Shown here: positions 55,750-64,000 of the stretch, piece after piece
Layout of the letters: each line of letters begins with the position of its first letter
How positions within the stretch are numbered: position 1 is the stretch's first letter
DNA from: Paludibacter jiangxiensis
GTDB lineage: Bacteria; Bacteroidota; Bacteroidia; Bacteroidales; Paludibacteraceae
NCBI GenBank assembly: GCA_945870155.1
Contig: CAMBSB010000004.1
Span: 20,134 to 84,133, forward strand
Direction of reading: 5' to 3'
Length of the DNA stretch: 64,000 nucleotides
Program-made: the position numbers and the translations under genes
Notes under the pieces: model-generated
Database searches by the model: none
What the model saw: only the letters and a program-made list of their open reading frames with translations
Told to the model about the DNA's origin: nothing

Positions 55750-56865
55750 TCAATACTTTAAATTAATTACCACTAGCTCCGATTGCGTTCCAATTCTGTA
55801 TTGCGGACCCCAAAGACCTAAACCCGAAGAAACATAATAATGAGTTTTACCTTTTTTCATATAGCCATGTGTAAGTTCATACATAAGTTTAACTATCAGA
55901 TTTACAGGAAAAAACTGACCATTGTGTGTATGTCCTGAAATTTGCAAATCAACCTCATTTTCCTGAGCTTCGTTCAGTTTAAATGGTTGGTGATCAAGCA
56001 AAATTATCGGTTTTGATTTATCCAAATTTTGGACTAAATCTCCCAGTTTTTTACGAAGATTGTTTGTTTTATCATCTCTACCAACCAAGTAAAAACTATT
56101 GTCAATCAAAGCAATAGAATCGCGTAAAACTTGAATTCCTGCTGTTTTCAAATACTCAGCTGTTGAAAATGGATTTTCGGCATAAAATTCATGATTTCCA
56201 CTAATTGCAAAAACTCCCAAAGGTGCCTTGATCTGACTCAATTCTTCTGACATTTTCTGATCGATAAGTGGTTGGGTGGAATTATCAGCTATATCGCCCG
56301 CCATTAAAACAATATCCGGCTTTTGTGAATTAATTAAATCGACATACTTCTTCAATTGTTTCTTTTCTATTGATACTCCCAAATGAATATCACTTACTGC
56401 CACAATTTTTAACGATTTATGCTGCAAAGGTTTTTCTACTTGTAGATCGAGATTTACAATAGTTGGGTGATTAAACTTATAATTACCATAAATCATTGCA
56501 ACGAAAATAAGTGGTAAAGTACCAAAAAACACCCACATTCTGAATGCTTTCATGCCAACAGGGGCAAAGTGCAAAACCAAGTTGAACAAACGAACAATAT
56601 CAACCAAAAAGAATGATAACAACAAGTAAATAAGCACTATAAAATAGCTAAAACCTACAAAACTTATTACTTTGGCCAACTCAGGCGACAAAGCCCCTCT
56701 GGACATCATGCCCACCAGCAATACAATTAAAAACAAAATATGGGCGCCCACATACCAATATTTGATTTGCCCAAAAGTAGATAAAACCTGCCAACCTCTT
56801 AAACTTGCTAATCCTACCAAAAGCAATATAAAACTAAATACGAAAAGAAAAAAAGTTATTTTCAT
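55750..56865 (-). CDS. Membrane metallophosphoesterase
   Basis: 371 residues. Four hydrophobic helices in the first ~130 residues, then a calcineurin-like phosphoesterase domain: VAVSDIHLGVSIEK (DxH), IVLMAGDIADN (GD), AISGNHEFY (GNHE) and LQISGHTHNGQFFPVN (GHTH). This membrane-bound YaeI/YkuE-like type often acts on lipid or nucleotide phosphate esters; substrate unknown. Convergent with the superoxide dismutase gene. Confidence 0.93.
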   Translation of the reverse strand: MKITFFLFVFSFILLLVGLASLRGWQVLSTFGQIKYWYVGAHILFLIVLLVGMMSRGALSPELAKVISFVGFSYFIVLIYLLLSFFLVDIVRLFNLVLHFAPVGMKAFRMWVFFGTLPLIFVAMIYGNYKFNHPTIVNLDLQVEKPLQHKSLKIVAVSDIHLGVSIEKKQLKKYVDLINSQKPDIVLMAGDIADNSTQPLIDQKMSEELSQIKAPLGVFAISGNHEFYAENPFSTAEYLKTAGIQVLRDSIALIDNSFYLVGRDDKTNNLRKKLGDLVQNLDKSKPIILLDHQPFKLNEAQENEVDLQISGHTHNGQFFPVNLIVKLMYELTHGYMKKGKTHYYVSSGLGLWGPQYRIGTQSELVVINLKY

Positions 56866-57285
56866 TATGAATAATTTTTAATAGATAATTGGCAATTAAA
56901 CGTTAAAGAGACGAATATGTTTTTTGAATAACATAATTTAATAAAATATTTAATTATGATATAAAAGTTGATGTCAGAAATTTATTCACTCAAATCCGTC
57001 TCTGTCATAGAAAATTGTTTTGCAGAAAATAATCAAGAGAAAAACAAAAATTAACAGTAAAAATTGAAAGCAATAATTATAAAAAAATTGCAATTGCAAT
57101 CAAAATTTGATTCTTAATTTACAATTTGAAATTTTCCATATTTTCATCCTAAATTATCTGTATTTATATGCTGTTTTATGCAAAAAACAAGTATCTTTCG
57201 GAAAATTTAATACAAAATACACGGTGATTTTTAAATTAATCAACCACAAAAATGTTATTTTTAATCAAATCAACAATAAAATTTT
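56866..57285. other. Divergent intergenic region upstream of putA
   Basis: About 420 AT-rich bases between two divergent genes. A near-consensus -7, TATCTTTC, lies at about 57191-57198. An ORF of 60 codons ending at 57289 is AT-driven and runs into putA; not accepted. No riboswitch-like structure recognised. Confidence 0.5.
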
Positions 57286-60200
57286 ATGAATAAAATCACA
57301 TCAAACGAAGTCATTGAATGGGCAAAACAGTTTCTTGCCAAATCGGAAAAAGAAATAAGTACCGAAGAATTGAAGGAGCAAAAAAAATATGCTATTCTCA
57401 TTCAAAACCCCAATGACAAAGCACTTTTATCAAAATTACTGGATGAATCATCACAGATAAAGGACAATAAAAAGTTGGCACTTCGCATGAAAGTTTTAAT
57501 TGAAAAATACGGCGTTCCCGAATTTTTTAGTTCTACGGATGCTTATATGCTCAAGTTATTTACGGCTTTCGGTTATTGGTTCGATTTTATTGCTGTGCCT
57601 ATATTCAAAAAACGACTTCGCACCGATACATCTAAAGTAATTATCAACGAAAAACCCTCACTTTTAAACGAACATTTAAATTCAAGACGCAAACAAAATA
57701 TTGGTCAGAATGTGAATCTTTTGGGCGAAGTTGTGTTGGGAAATGGTGAAGCCAATTATAGATACGAACATTATCTGGAAGCATTAAAAGATCCCCGAAT
57801 CAACTATATTTCTATTAAAATTTCGGGTATTTATGCTCAAATTAATCCGCTTAATTACGAGCAAAACAAAATAGAGCTCTGCGAACGTTTAGCTCGTATA
57901 TATCAACAAGCCATTGATTTTAAATATATTAACGACAAAGGTGAACAAGTGAATAAATTTATTAACCTCGATATGGAGGAATATAAAGATACAGAACTTA
58001 CACTCGATGTTTTTAAAACAGTTTTGAGCTATCCTCAGTTTAAAAACTTTTCGGCAGGTATAGTTATTCAAGCATATTTGCCCGATGCCTGGGACTTTCA
58101 AACAGAACTGCTTGAATTCTCCAACAAAAGATTTTCCGAAGGTGGTGCGCCGCTTAAAATGCGCTTGGTAAAAGGGGCAAATTTGCAAATGGAAACCATA
58201 GTGTCATCACTCAAAGGATGGGAAAATCCGATTTTGGACACCAAAATTAAAGTGGATGCTAATTATTTACATATTTTGGACAGGGCCTTGTTGCCCGAAA
58301 ATGCCAAAGCTATGCATATTGGCGTGGCGTCACATAATTTTTTCAGCATAGCTTATGCTTATTTATTGGCACAGAAAAATGGAGTTGAAGATTATGTAAC
58401 ATTTGAAATGCTCGAAGGTATGGCCAATCACTTGCCACGCGTTATGCGACAGTTGGGCAAGCAAATCATACTTTATACCCCTGTGGTAAATGACGAGCAT
58501 TTTCTGAATGCTGTTTCCTATCTGGTTCGTAGATTGGACGAAAATACGGGTGTTGATAATTTTTTGAGTTATTCATTTAATTTGAAAGTAGATAGCAAAC
58601 AATGGAATTTTTTAGAAAGTCAATTTGTAGAGGCCTATATTCAAAAAGACAAACTTGTTTCTAAACCCAACAGAACTCAAAACAGACAGAGTCAAAAATC
58701 TAAAACTATTGATATACAGCATGTAAAAGAAAAATTCAGCAACGAACCCGATACCAACTTCGATTTAAAACAAAATCGTTTGTGGGCTGAGTCAATTCGG
58801 AAAAACTGGATGAAATCTCCAAATGAAACGGCTTATGAAATACCAATTCAAATTGGAGAAAAAGATTTCTTTTCGGAAAACAAATATTCGTATTATGATA
58901 GAAGTCAGGCGGAAGAAGTCTGTGTTTGTAAAGCAAATTTATCAAATTCAGAACAAATAAAAGAAATAATTCAAGTAGCCACAGCCGATGCCGGAAATTG
59001 GAGAAAAACTGAGCTGGAAAAAAGACATCAAACACTTTTGCAAGTGGCTGAAAATCTGGCAGAAAAGCGCGGACATCTGATAGGTTGTATGTCGGCTATT
59101 ACCGGAAAAACTATTTTAGAAGGCGATGTTGAAGTTTCCGAAGCCATAGATTTCTGCCGGTATTATCCCGAAACCATGCAGCAATTTGCTCAATTAAAGT
59201 CAATTACCATACAGCCTAAAGGCATAATATTAGTTATTCCGCCATGGAATTTCCCGTTGGCAATTCCGGTTGGAGGTGTTGCAGCGGCACTTGCCGGTGG
59301 AAATACGGTTATACTGAAACCTGCAACTGTAGCTCTGCCTGTTGCCTGGGAATTTGCAAAATGCTTTTGGGATGCTGGCGTTCCTAAAGATGCGCTTCAG
59401 GTGGTATGTACCGATGGACGCGAACCTCTGAATTTACTGACAGCACATCCTGCCATAAAACATATAATTTTAACTGGTGGAACTGATACTGCTTTCCGCT
59501 TATTGGCCAACAACCCTACTTGTATGCTATCGGCAGAAACAGGTGGTAAAAATGCAATAATATTAACTGCAAGTGGCGACAGCGATCATGCAATTCAAAA
59601 TATTATATCTTCGGCATTTAGCAATGCCGGTCAAAAATGTTCGGCTTGTTCCTTATTAATACTCGAAAAAGAAGTATATAACGATGCGAGTTTTAAAAGC
59701 AAACTCATTGATGCTGTTACAAGTATGCAAACCGGAAGTGTATGGAATGGTGGAAATATTGTAGGCCCAATGATAACTTCAAATAACGACAAACTACTTC
59801 ATGCCATCCATAATTTGGAAGAAGGTGAATGGTGGTTGGTAAAACCTGAATTTGTTGATGAGAAAAAATATATTTTGAAACCATGCGTTAAATGGGGAGT
59901 AAAACCCGATAGTTTCACTTTTAAAAACGAACTTTTTGCGCCATTGTTGGGTGTAGTTTGTATGGACGATTTGGCACATGGCATAAAATTGGTCAATAGT
60001 GGCGAATTTGGTTTGACTTCGGGTTTACAAAGTTTGGACGAAAGTGAACAAGAACTCTGGAAAAATAAAATTGAAGCGGGAAATCTATATATCAATCGTG
60101 GTATAACGGGTGCCATTGTGAGTCGTCAACCATTTGGAGGCATGAAAAGATCGGCCTTTGGCGGTGGAATAAAAGCCGGCGGACCCAATTATGTATCTTG

Positions 60201-60810
60201 TTTTGTGAATATTGAAAACAATAAAAATTTTACAGATAGCACCCAAAAAATTGATATAGGCGGATATAAAACTTATGCTTCAATCTTAAGGGCTGACGAT
60301 AAAATACTTTTTGAGAATGGAATTAGAAGTTATTTATACAATTTCAAAAATGAATTTTCGATAGAACGGGACATACACGATTTAGTAGGTGAACAAAATA
60401 TTTTCAGGTATTTACCACTAAAAAACATGCTTTTCCGCGTTTATGAAAAAGATGAATTATTTGAAGTTTTAATGATAATGGTTGCATCCAAAATTTCGAA
60501 AACGGCCATGACAGTAAGCATTTCAGCAGCAGATAATAAACTGAATACATTGCGTACTTTGTTTGATAAGAAACAAATAATAATTCAAAACGAGAGTGAA
60601 TTTATTTACAGCATGGAGAAGTTTGAAAGAATCAGAACCTGTTCGCCTGATTTAGCATTAGAAGTTTACAAAAAAGCAGCCGAACTTGGTAAGTATATAG
60701 CTAGCAATAAAGCACTTGCCGAAGGTCGCGTAGAATTACTTCATTATTTAAAAGAACAAAGTGTTACTTTTGAATATCATCGCTACGGAAGTATTACGGA
60801 AAAACCATAA
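57286..60810 (+). CDS. putA: Bifunctional proline dehydrogenase / L-glutamate gamma-semialdehyde dehydrogenase
   Basis: 1174 residues. The FAD-binding proline dehydrogenase barrel covers about 90-460 (NVNLLGEVVLGNGEANYRYEHYLEAL, MRLVKGAN, VASHNFFSIAYAYLLA, FEMLEGMANHLPR) and the aldehyde dehydrogenase about 540-1010 (PPWNFPLAIPVGG near 652, SAETGGKNA near 749, GQKCSAC with catalytic Cys near 785, QPFGGMKRSAFGGGIKAGG). The last ~160 residues are an extra domain as in long bifunctional enzymes. Oxidises proline to glutamate. No DNA-binding ribbon-helix-helix domain at the N-terminus, so it is not a self-repressing PutA. Confidence 0.96.
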   Translation: MNKITSNEVIEWAKQFLAKSEKEISTEELKEQKKYAILIQNPNDKALLSKLLDESSQIKDNKKLALRMKVLIEKYGVPEFFSSTDAYMLKLFTAFGYWFDFIAVPIFKKRLRTDTSKVIINEKPSLLNEHLNSRRKQNIGQNVNLLGEVVLGNGEANYRYEHYLEALKDPRINYISIKISGIYAQINPLNYEQNKIELCERLARIYQQAIDFKYINDKGEQVNKFINLDMEEYKDTELTLDVFKTVLSYPQFKNFSAGIVIQAYLPDAWDFQTELLEFSNKRFSEGGAPLKMRLVKGANLQMETIVSSLKGWENPILDTKIKVDANYLHILDRALLPENAKAMHIGVASHNFFSIAYAYLLAQKNGVEDYVTFEMLEGMANHLPRVMRQLGKQIILYTPVVNDEHFLNAVSYLVRRLDENTGVDNFLSYSFNLKVDSKQWNFLESQFVEAYIQKDKLVSKPNRTQNRQSQKSKTIDIQHVKEKFSNEPDTNFDLKQNRLWAESIRKNWMKSPNETAYEIPIQIGEKDFFSENKYSYYDRSQAEEVCVCKANLSNSEQIKEIIQVATADAGNWRKTELEKRHQTLLQVAENLAEKRGHLIGCMSAITGKTILEGDVEVSEAIDFCRYYPETMQQFAQLKSITIQPKGIILVIPPWNFPLAIPVGGVAAALAGGNTVILKPATVALPVAWEFAKCFWDAGVPKDALQVVCTDGREPLNLLTAHPAIKHIILTGGTDTAFRLLANNPTCMLSAETGGKNAIILTASGDSDHAIQNIISSAFSNAGQKCSACSLLILEKEVYNDASFKSKLIDAVTSMQTGSVWNGGNIVGPMITSNNDKLLHAIHNLEEGEWWLVKPEFVDEKKYILKPCVKWGVKPDSFTFKNELFAPLLGVVCMDDLAHGIKLVNSGEFGLTSGLQSLDESEQELWKNKIEAGNLYINRGITGAIVSRQPFGGMKRSAFGGGIKAGGPNYVSCFVNIENNKNFTDSTQKIDIGGYKTYASILRADDKILFENGIRSYLYNFKNEFSIERDIHDLVGEQNIFRYLPLKNMLFRVYEKDELFEVLMIMVASKISKTAMTVSISAADNKLNTLRTLFDKKQIIIQNESEFIYSMEKFERIRTCSPDLALEVYKKAAELGKYIASNKALAEGRVELLHYLKEQSVTFEYHRYGSITEKP

Positions 60811-60940
60811 AAATATAATAAGAGACATTAGAAAAAAAGAGCAAAGAGCAAAGACAAAAGACAAGACCTCGTATATCAATACTTTACAAGAATCAAGGTG
60901 AAGGTTATATATGACATTTATTATAGTTTGATAAATTTTA

Positions 60941-60982
60941 AAAACGGCTAAATTTCAAAATTGAAATTTAGCCGTTTATTTT
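60941..60982 (+). terminator. Intrinsic terminator after putA
   Basis: AAACGGCTAAATTTCAA / TTGAAATTTAGCCGTTT is a 17-bp near-perfect stem with a very short loop, followed by ATTTT. The A-run and T-run together make it possibly bidirectional. Confidence 0.88.
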
Positions 60983-61037
60983 AAAAAAAAGAGAAACTTT
61001 TTATTCTTTGTGTAAATGAAAGTAATTTCATTTACAC

Positions 61038-61045
61038 TATCTTTG
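61038..61045 (+). promoter_or_regulatory. -7-like element upstream of the MATE gene
   Basis: TATCTTTG, about 168 bases before the ATG at 61213. No correctly spaced TTTG partner. If used, the transcript would begin near 61052 and would contain the perfect inverted repeat at 61108-61157 in its leader. Confidence 0.45.
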
Positions 61046-61107
61046 CAACTCAAATTTCAGAAAACTTGCTTCTGGTTTATTACTCTGAATTTCAATACGT
61101 TTGCATT

Positions 61108-61157
61108 ATTTAAACATATAAAAAGTTTTAGTAATACAACTTTTTATATGTTTAAAT
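61108..61157. repeat. Perfect 20-bp inverted repeat upstream of the MATE gene
   Basis: The 20-base arms at 61108-61127 and 61138-61157 are exact reverse complements around a 10-base loop. Each contains AAACATATAAAAAG or its complement. It ends 55 bases before the start codon. It could be an operator, a leader hairpin or a Rho-independent stop without a T-run. Confidence 0.85.
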
Positions 61158-61212
61158 GAACAAAGAACATTCATAATCATTATAGATATTTTATCTACAT
61201 TAAAACCTAAAC

Positions 61213-62592
61213 ATGTCCCAAACATACAATCCAAGCAACAATTTAGCTACCGAAAATATTGGAAAACTTCTATGGAATTATTCCATTCCGGCCATTATTG
61301 GCACAGTAGTTATGTCATTATATAACATTGTCGATCGTATTTTTATAGGACAGGGAGTAGGTCCGCTGGCAATTTCCGGTTTAGCACTTACATTCCCGTT
61401 TATGATAATATTAATGGCATTTGGAATGTTGATTGGTGCAGGTTCTGCTTCGCGAATTTCAATAACTTTGGGTCAAGGCGATAAAATTAAGGCTGAAAAA
61501 ATTTTGGCAAATGCAGTTATTCTTACCTTTATAATTTCGGGAAGTGTTATTATCCTATCACTGATTTTCATGGACGATTTATTGCGCTTGTTTGGTGGAA
61601 CCGATAACACCATACAATATGCGCGCGATTATATGATTATAATTATTCCAGGTGGAATTTTGACTGCTCTTTATTTTGGATTGAACAATATTATGCGTGC
61701 ATCAGGACATCCCAAAAAAGCTATGTATAATATTTTACTAGGTGCCATAATCAATATTATTCTTGATCCCCTGTTTATTTTTGTTTTCGATTGGGGAATT
61801 CAAGGTGCTGCAATTGCTACTGTAATATCATATTTTATTGGCACATTGAGTGTTAGTTCTCATTTCTTCTTAAAAACTACATCCATCCGATTTCATATTC
61901 AAAACTTTAAACTCGAAAAAGATATAGTAAAATCAATTTTAAGTATAGGTATGTCGCCATTTAGTATGCAAATTGGAACAAGCTTGGTGGTGATATTAAT
62001 CAATGGAACTTTACTGAAACATGGTGGTGATTTGGCTATTGGTGCTTATGGAATAATTAACAGCATAAACATGTTGGTGGTTATGTTTATAATTGGTTTA
62101 AATCAAGGTTCTCAACCTATAATTGGTTATAATTTCGGTGCACAAAATTACGACCGTATGTTTAAAGCATTGCGATTGAGTGCAATAGCAGGAACCGGAT
62201 TAACTACTATCGGATTCCTGATTGGCATTTTTGTTCCACATCAGGTTGTATCATTATTCACTACCGATATTGAACTTCAAAACATAGCCACAACTGCATT
62301 AAGAATTTCGGTTTTAATGTTCCCAATAGTTGGATTTCAAATAGTTATATCTAATTTTTATCAATCTATAGGCAAAGCAAGAATGGCAATTTTCCTAAGC
62401 CTCACCCGACAATTTATTTTTCTTGTACCTGCGATACTCATTTTACCACCAATTTTTGGATTGAATGGTGCCTGGTCGGCCATGCCGGTATCCGATGGAT
62501 TATCAAGCTTAGTATTTGCAACAATCAGCATCTTTTTTATCAAAAAATTTAAAAAACAACATTATAATGGACAGTTGACTGTTGAAAATTGA
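61213..62592 (+). CDS. MATE-family multidrug/Na+ antiporter
   Basis: 459 residues with 12 hydrophobic helices in two halves. N-terminal IGKLLWNYSIPAIIGTVVMSLYNIVDRIFIGQGVGPLAISG and the second-half match ILSIGMSPFSMQIGTSLVVILING, with GLNQGSQPIIGYNFGAQNYDRM, are MATE hallmarks (NorM/MepA-like). Drives efflux of drugs or metabolites with Na+ or H+. The 20-bp palindrome in its leader suggests regulated expression. Short repeated sequence blocks follow the stop. Confidence 0.95.
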   Translation: MSQTYNPSNNLATENIGKLLWNYSIPAIIGTVVMSLYNIVDRIFIGQGVGPLAISGLALTFPFMIILMAFGMLIGAGSASRISITLGQGDKIKAEKILANAVILTFIISGSVIILSLIFMDDLLRLFGGTDNTIQYARDYMIIIIPGGILTALYFGLNNIMRASGHPKKAMYNILLGAIINIILDPLFIFVFDWGIQGAAIATVISYFIGTLSVSSHFFLKTTSIRFHIQNFKLEKDIVKSILSIGMSPFSMQIGTSLVVILINGTLLKHGGDLAIGAYGIINSINMLVVMFIIGLNQGSQPIIGYNFGAQNYDRMFKALRLSAIAGTGLTTIGFLIGIFVPHQVVSLFTTDIELQNIATTALRISVLMFPIVGFQIVISNFYQSIGKARMAIFLSLTRQFIFLVPAILILPPIFGLNGAWSAMPVSDGLSSLVFATISIFFIKKFKKQHYNGQLTVEN

Positions 62593-62617
62593 CAGAGTCG
62601 GAACTCTATCATCCCGA
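62588..62617 (+). repeat. 30-bp direct repeat, copy 1
   Basis: Starts ATTGACAGAGTCGG and is repeated exactly at 62733-62762. Holds a short palindrome, AGAGTCGGAACTCT. Begins just before the MATE gene stop codon and includes the last few coding bases. Confidence 0.9.
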
Positions 62618-62651
62618 CCCCCAACCCCCAAATGGGGGCTTTAAGAACAGG
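62616..62651 (+). repeat. GACCCCCAACCCCC dispersed element, copy B
   Basis: GACCCCCAACCCCCAAATGG then GGGCTTTAAGAACAGG, near-identical to 39952-39985. The CCCCC...GGGGG part can fold as a small hairpin, and seven Ts follow, so it might also act as a terminator for the MATE gene. Confidence 0.75.
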
Positions 62652-62732
62652 TTTTTTTAAAACAATAACTCAAATTTTCGAATCTCAAATCTTCGAATCT
62701 TCAAACCTTCAAACCTCAAACTTCAAACATAT

Positions 62733-62762
62733 ATTGACAGAGTCGGAACTCTATCATCCCGA
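62733..62762 (+). repeat. 30-bp direct repeat, copy 2
   Basis: Exact copy of 62588-62617, 145 bases downstream. The region between contains the GC-rich element and several CTTCAAA/TTCGAAT short repeats, all non-coding. The 73-codon ORF across it is not accepted. Confidence 0.9.
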
Positions 62763-62804
62763 AACCCGAAACTTGAAACTAAAAAACCTTTTCTCAAGTA
62801 TAAT

Positions 62805-62835
62805 ATTGCAAATTAAAATAAAAGCACTACCTTTG
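62805..62835 (+). promoter_or_regulatory. Bacteroidota-type promoter for rpsP
   Basis: ATTG (62805-62808), 19 bases, TACCTTTG (62828-62835), a good fit to the -33/-7 consensus apart from A for T at the first -33 base. Transcription would start near 62842, about 47 bases ahead of the rpsP ATG. Confidence 0.7.
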
Positions 62836-62888
62836 CAGCCGCTTTTCGAGTAAAAGCATTAGGTATAATCAATTTAAAAAACAAAAAA

Positions 62889-63428
62889 ATGCCAGTAAAA
62901 ATCAGATTGCAACGTCATGGTCGTAAAGGATATGCTTATTATCATATCGTTATTGCCGACAGTCGCGCACCACGTGATGGTAAATTTATCGAACGTATCG
63001 GTTCGTACAATCCTAACACCAATCCTGCTACAGTTGATTTAAAATTCGACCGCGCATTGTATTGGATGACAACAGGAGCTCAACCAACAGACACAACCCG
63101 TAACATTCTTTCAGCAGAAGGTGTGTTAATGAAAAAACACTTGTTAGAAGGTGTAAAAAAAGGCGCATTCGATGCAGAACAAGCCGAAGTTCGTTTTGAA
63201 GCATGGAAAGCATCAAAAGAAGCTAACGTAAGCAAAACAAAAGAACAATTAGCTGCCGAAAAAGCTGCTGACCTGAAAGCTCGTTTAGCTGATGAAGTAA
63301 AAGTAAACAAAGCAAAAGCTGCCGAAGTTGCTAAGAAAAAAGCTGATGCCATAGCTGCTGAAGCTGAAGCTGAAGTTGTAGTGGAAACACCCGCTGAAAC
63401 TCCAGTAACAGAAGAAGTAGCTGAATAA
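62889..63428 (+). CDS. rpsP: 30S ribosomal protein S16 with long C-terminal extension
   Basis: 179 residues. The first ~85 are the conserved S16 core ([46 protein letters not shown]). Typical S16 is about 80-90 residues; here an Ala/Lys/Glu-rich tail of ~90 residues follows ([20 protein letters not shown] ... [17 protein letters not shown]), predicted helical then unstructured. Such tails are known in Bacteroidota. Followed by a strong terminator, so rimM/trmD are not co-transcribed. Confidence 0.97.
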   Translation: MPVKIRLQRHGRKGYAYYHIVIADSRAPRDGKFIERIGSYNPNTNPATVDLKFDRALYWMTTGAQPTDTTRNILSAEGVLMKKHLLEGVKKGAFDAEQAEVRFEAWKASKEANVSKTKEQLAAEKAADLKARLADEVKVNKAKAAEVAKKKADAIAAEAEAEVVVETPAETPVTEEVAE

Positions 63429-63445
63429 AATCAGTGAAAATATAT

Positions 63446-63478
63446 AAAAAAACCCGGAAGAAATTTCGGGTTTTTTTG
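63446..63478 (+). terminator. Intrinsic terminator after rpsP
   Basis: AAAAAACCCG / CGGGTTTTTTT stem with a 10-base GAAGAAATTT loop (partly paired), ending in a run of seven Ts. Confidence 0.93.
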
Positions 63479-63578
63479 TTGTAATTCAAAATGTATCTTA
63501 AAGAAATTTTTTATTTCAAATTTACACAATTTTTATCTGACTTTTACGTTTAATTAAATATTGTACAAAGCTGAAAAA

Positions 63579-63869
63579 ATGACTAAAACTGTAAATATAG
63601 CTCTTCAAATTCTCCCTACAGCCTCGGATATTCATCCTTACATTTTGGTCGACAAAGCAATAGAAATTATTGCCAATTCAGGGTTAAAATACAAGGTTAC
63701 ACCTTTCGAAACAGTAATGGAAGGAAGTTACGATGATATTATGGAAGTAGTAAAACAAGCTCAACAAGCCTGTTACGAAGCCGGAGCCGAAAGTTTGATG
63801 ACCTATATTAAAATTCAAAGTTCATTGGAAGATGTGACGATAGAGGATAAAATTGGGAAATATGAGTGA
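63579..63869 (+). CDS. Thiamine-binding-type (MTH1187/YkoF-like, DUF77) protein
   Basis: About 96 residues from the Met at 63579 (MTKTVNIALQILP); the track start at 63561 adds six residues (MYKAEK) without family support. A ferredoxin-like fold: ALQILPTASDIHPYILVDKAIEIIANSGLKYKVTPFETVMEGSYDDIMEVVKQAQ. Members of this family bind thiamine or a related ligand. The stop overlaps the next start by 8 bases (ATGAGTGA), so the next gene, a flippase-like protein, is translationally coupled. Confidence 0.87.
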   Translation: MTKTVNIALQILPTASDIHPYILVDKAIEIIANSGLKYKVTPFETVMEGSYDDIMEVVKQAQQACYEAGAESLMTYIKIQSSLEDVTIEDKIGKYE

Positions 63870-64000
63870 AAAGTTAAGCTCAACTTTAAAGAAATTCTTT
63901 AAAAGTAATGCCGAATATAAACAAGTAGGAACCAACATTATTGCATTAAGTTTACTAAATGGAATCTACTTTATTTCACCTTTAATTCTTATACCTTATT
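63862..64000 (+). CDS. Polysaccharide flippase-like protein, 5' end only
   Basis: Translated from the raw bases: MSEKLSSTLKKFFKSNAEYK then NIIALSLLNGIYFISPLILIPY, cut by the window edge after 46 codons. The pattern SLLNG..F..PL..IPY is that of the first helix of MOP-type O-antigen flippases. Start codon overlaps the preceding stop (ATGAGTGA). Not in the ORF track because it is partial. Suggests a second polysaccharide locus to the right of the window. Confidence 0.65.
   Translation, partial: MSEKLSSTLKKFFKSNAEYKQVGTNIIALSLLNGIYFISPLILIPY

Noticed and set aside
57107-57289. 60-codon ORF just before putA
   Set aside because: AT-driven, overlaps the putA start by four bases and has Phe/Tyr/Ile/Asn-only composition.
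62632-62853. 73-codon + strand ORF between the MATE gene and rpsP
   Set aside because: It runs across the dispersed repeats, short CTTCAAA-type repeats and the rpsP promoter; no protein-like composition.
1-64000. tRNA or rRNA genes and insertion sequences
   Set aside because: No cloverleaf-like sequence, rRNA core sequence, transposase or integrase ORF was recognised on either strand by eye. A tRNA scan would settle this.

Overview
The window looks like a chromosomal segment of a low-GC Bacteroidota member. It carries a complete 2468-residue SprA, the outer-membrane channel of the type IX secretion system (T9SS). It also has a very large secreted protein with a T9SS sorting domain, BspA-type leucine-rich repeats, a long-tailed ribosomal protein S16, a PutA in Bacteroidota-like layout, and promoters of the TTTG-N19-TAnnTTTG type. 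Genes mostly lack strong Shine-Dalgarno sites. I cannot fix the family or genus. No rRNA, tRNA, CRISPR array, transposase or integrase was seen.

Layout. (1) 0.4-11.3 kb, surface and signalling genes: a multidomain esterase/cysteine-peptidase-like T9SS cargo, a lipoprotein, a LytS/LytTR-type two-component pair, a BspA-like LRR protein and a DUF2202 lipoprotein. (2) 11.4-18.1 kb, a tightly packed six-gene + strand cluster: PqqD-like protein, ATP-grasp ligase, fold-type III PLP decarboxylase, urea-transporter/M23 peptidase fusion, TPR plus outer-membrane barrel, and a periplasmic TPR protein. This is my best candidate for an undescribed system. A peptide-chaperone-like protein, a ligase, a decarboxylase carrying a RiPP-leader-like N-terminus, a channel and envelope proteins look like one make-and-export pathway. 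(3) 18.2-20.5 kb: uvrB and a PspC-domain gene. (4) 20.5-34.6 kb: a surface polysaccharide locus. Its - strand genes cover nucleotide-sugar dehydrogenase, Wzx, Wzy, two GT2 and one GT4 glycosyltransferases, a GT11 fucosyltransferase, an initiating phosphosugar transferase, a NeuD/PglD-like acyltransferase and a DegT aminotransferase. Divergent MBOAT and SGNH-like genes probably O-acylate a glycan. (5) 34.8-39.8 kb: patatin/BamA-like protein, an orphan small ORF, a truncated haemoglobin and a GNAT-nitrilase fusion.

(6) 39.8-46.4 kb is an accessory-looking stretch. It holds GC-rich dispersed repeats, a candidate small RNA with a strong terminator, a 21-bp minisatellite before a hypothetical gene, a predicted Mrr-like nuclease with an EVE/PUA-like front domain, a 107-bp palindromic element, a P-loop protein, an exported protein with an OmlA-like tail, and a HEPN/MNT pair bracketed by 55-bp near-identical hairpin repeats.

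(7) 46.4-64 kb is mostly core: sprA, ruvA, an exported superoxide dismutase, a membrane metallophosphoesterase, bifunctional putA, a MATE transporter with a perfect 20-bp inverted repeat in its leader, rpsP, a thiamine-binding-type protein and the start of a polysaccharide flippase-like gene running off the right edge.

All calls rest on reading the supplied translations and bases by eye. No database search or folding program was run, so family names are recognition-level and residue positions are approximate unless a specific residue is numbered.
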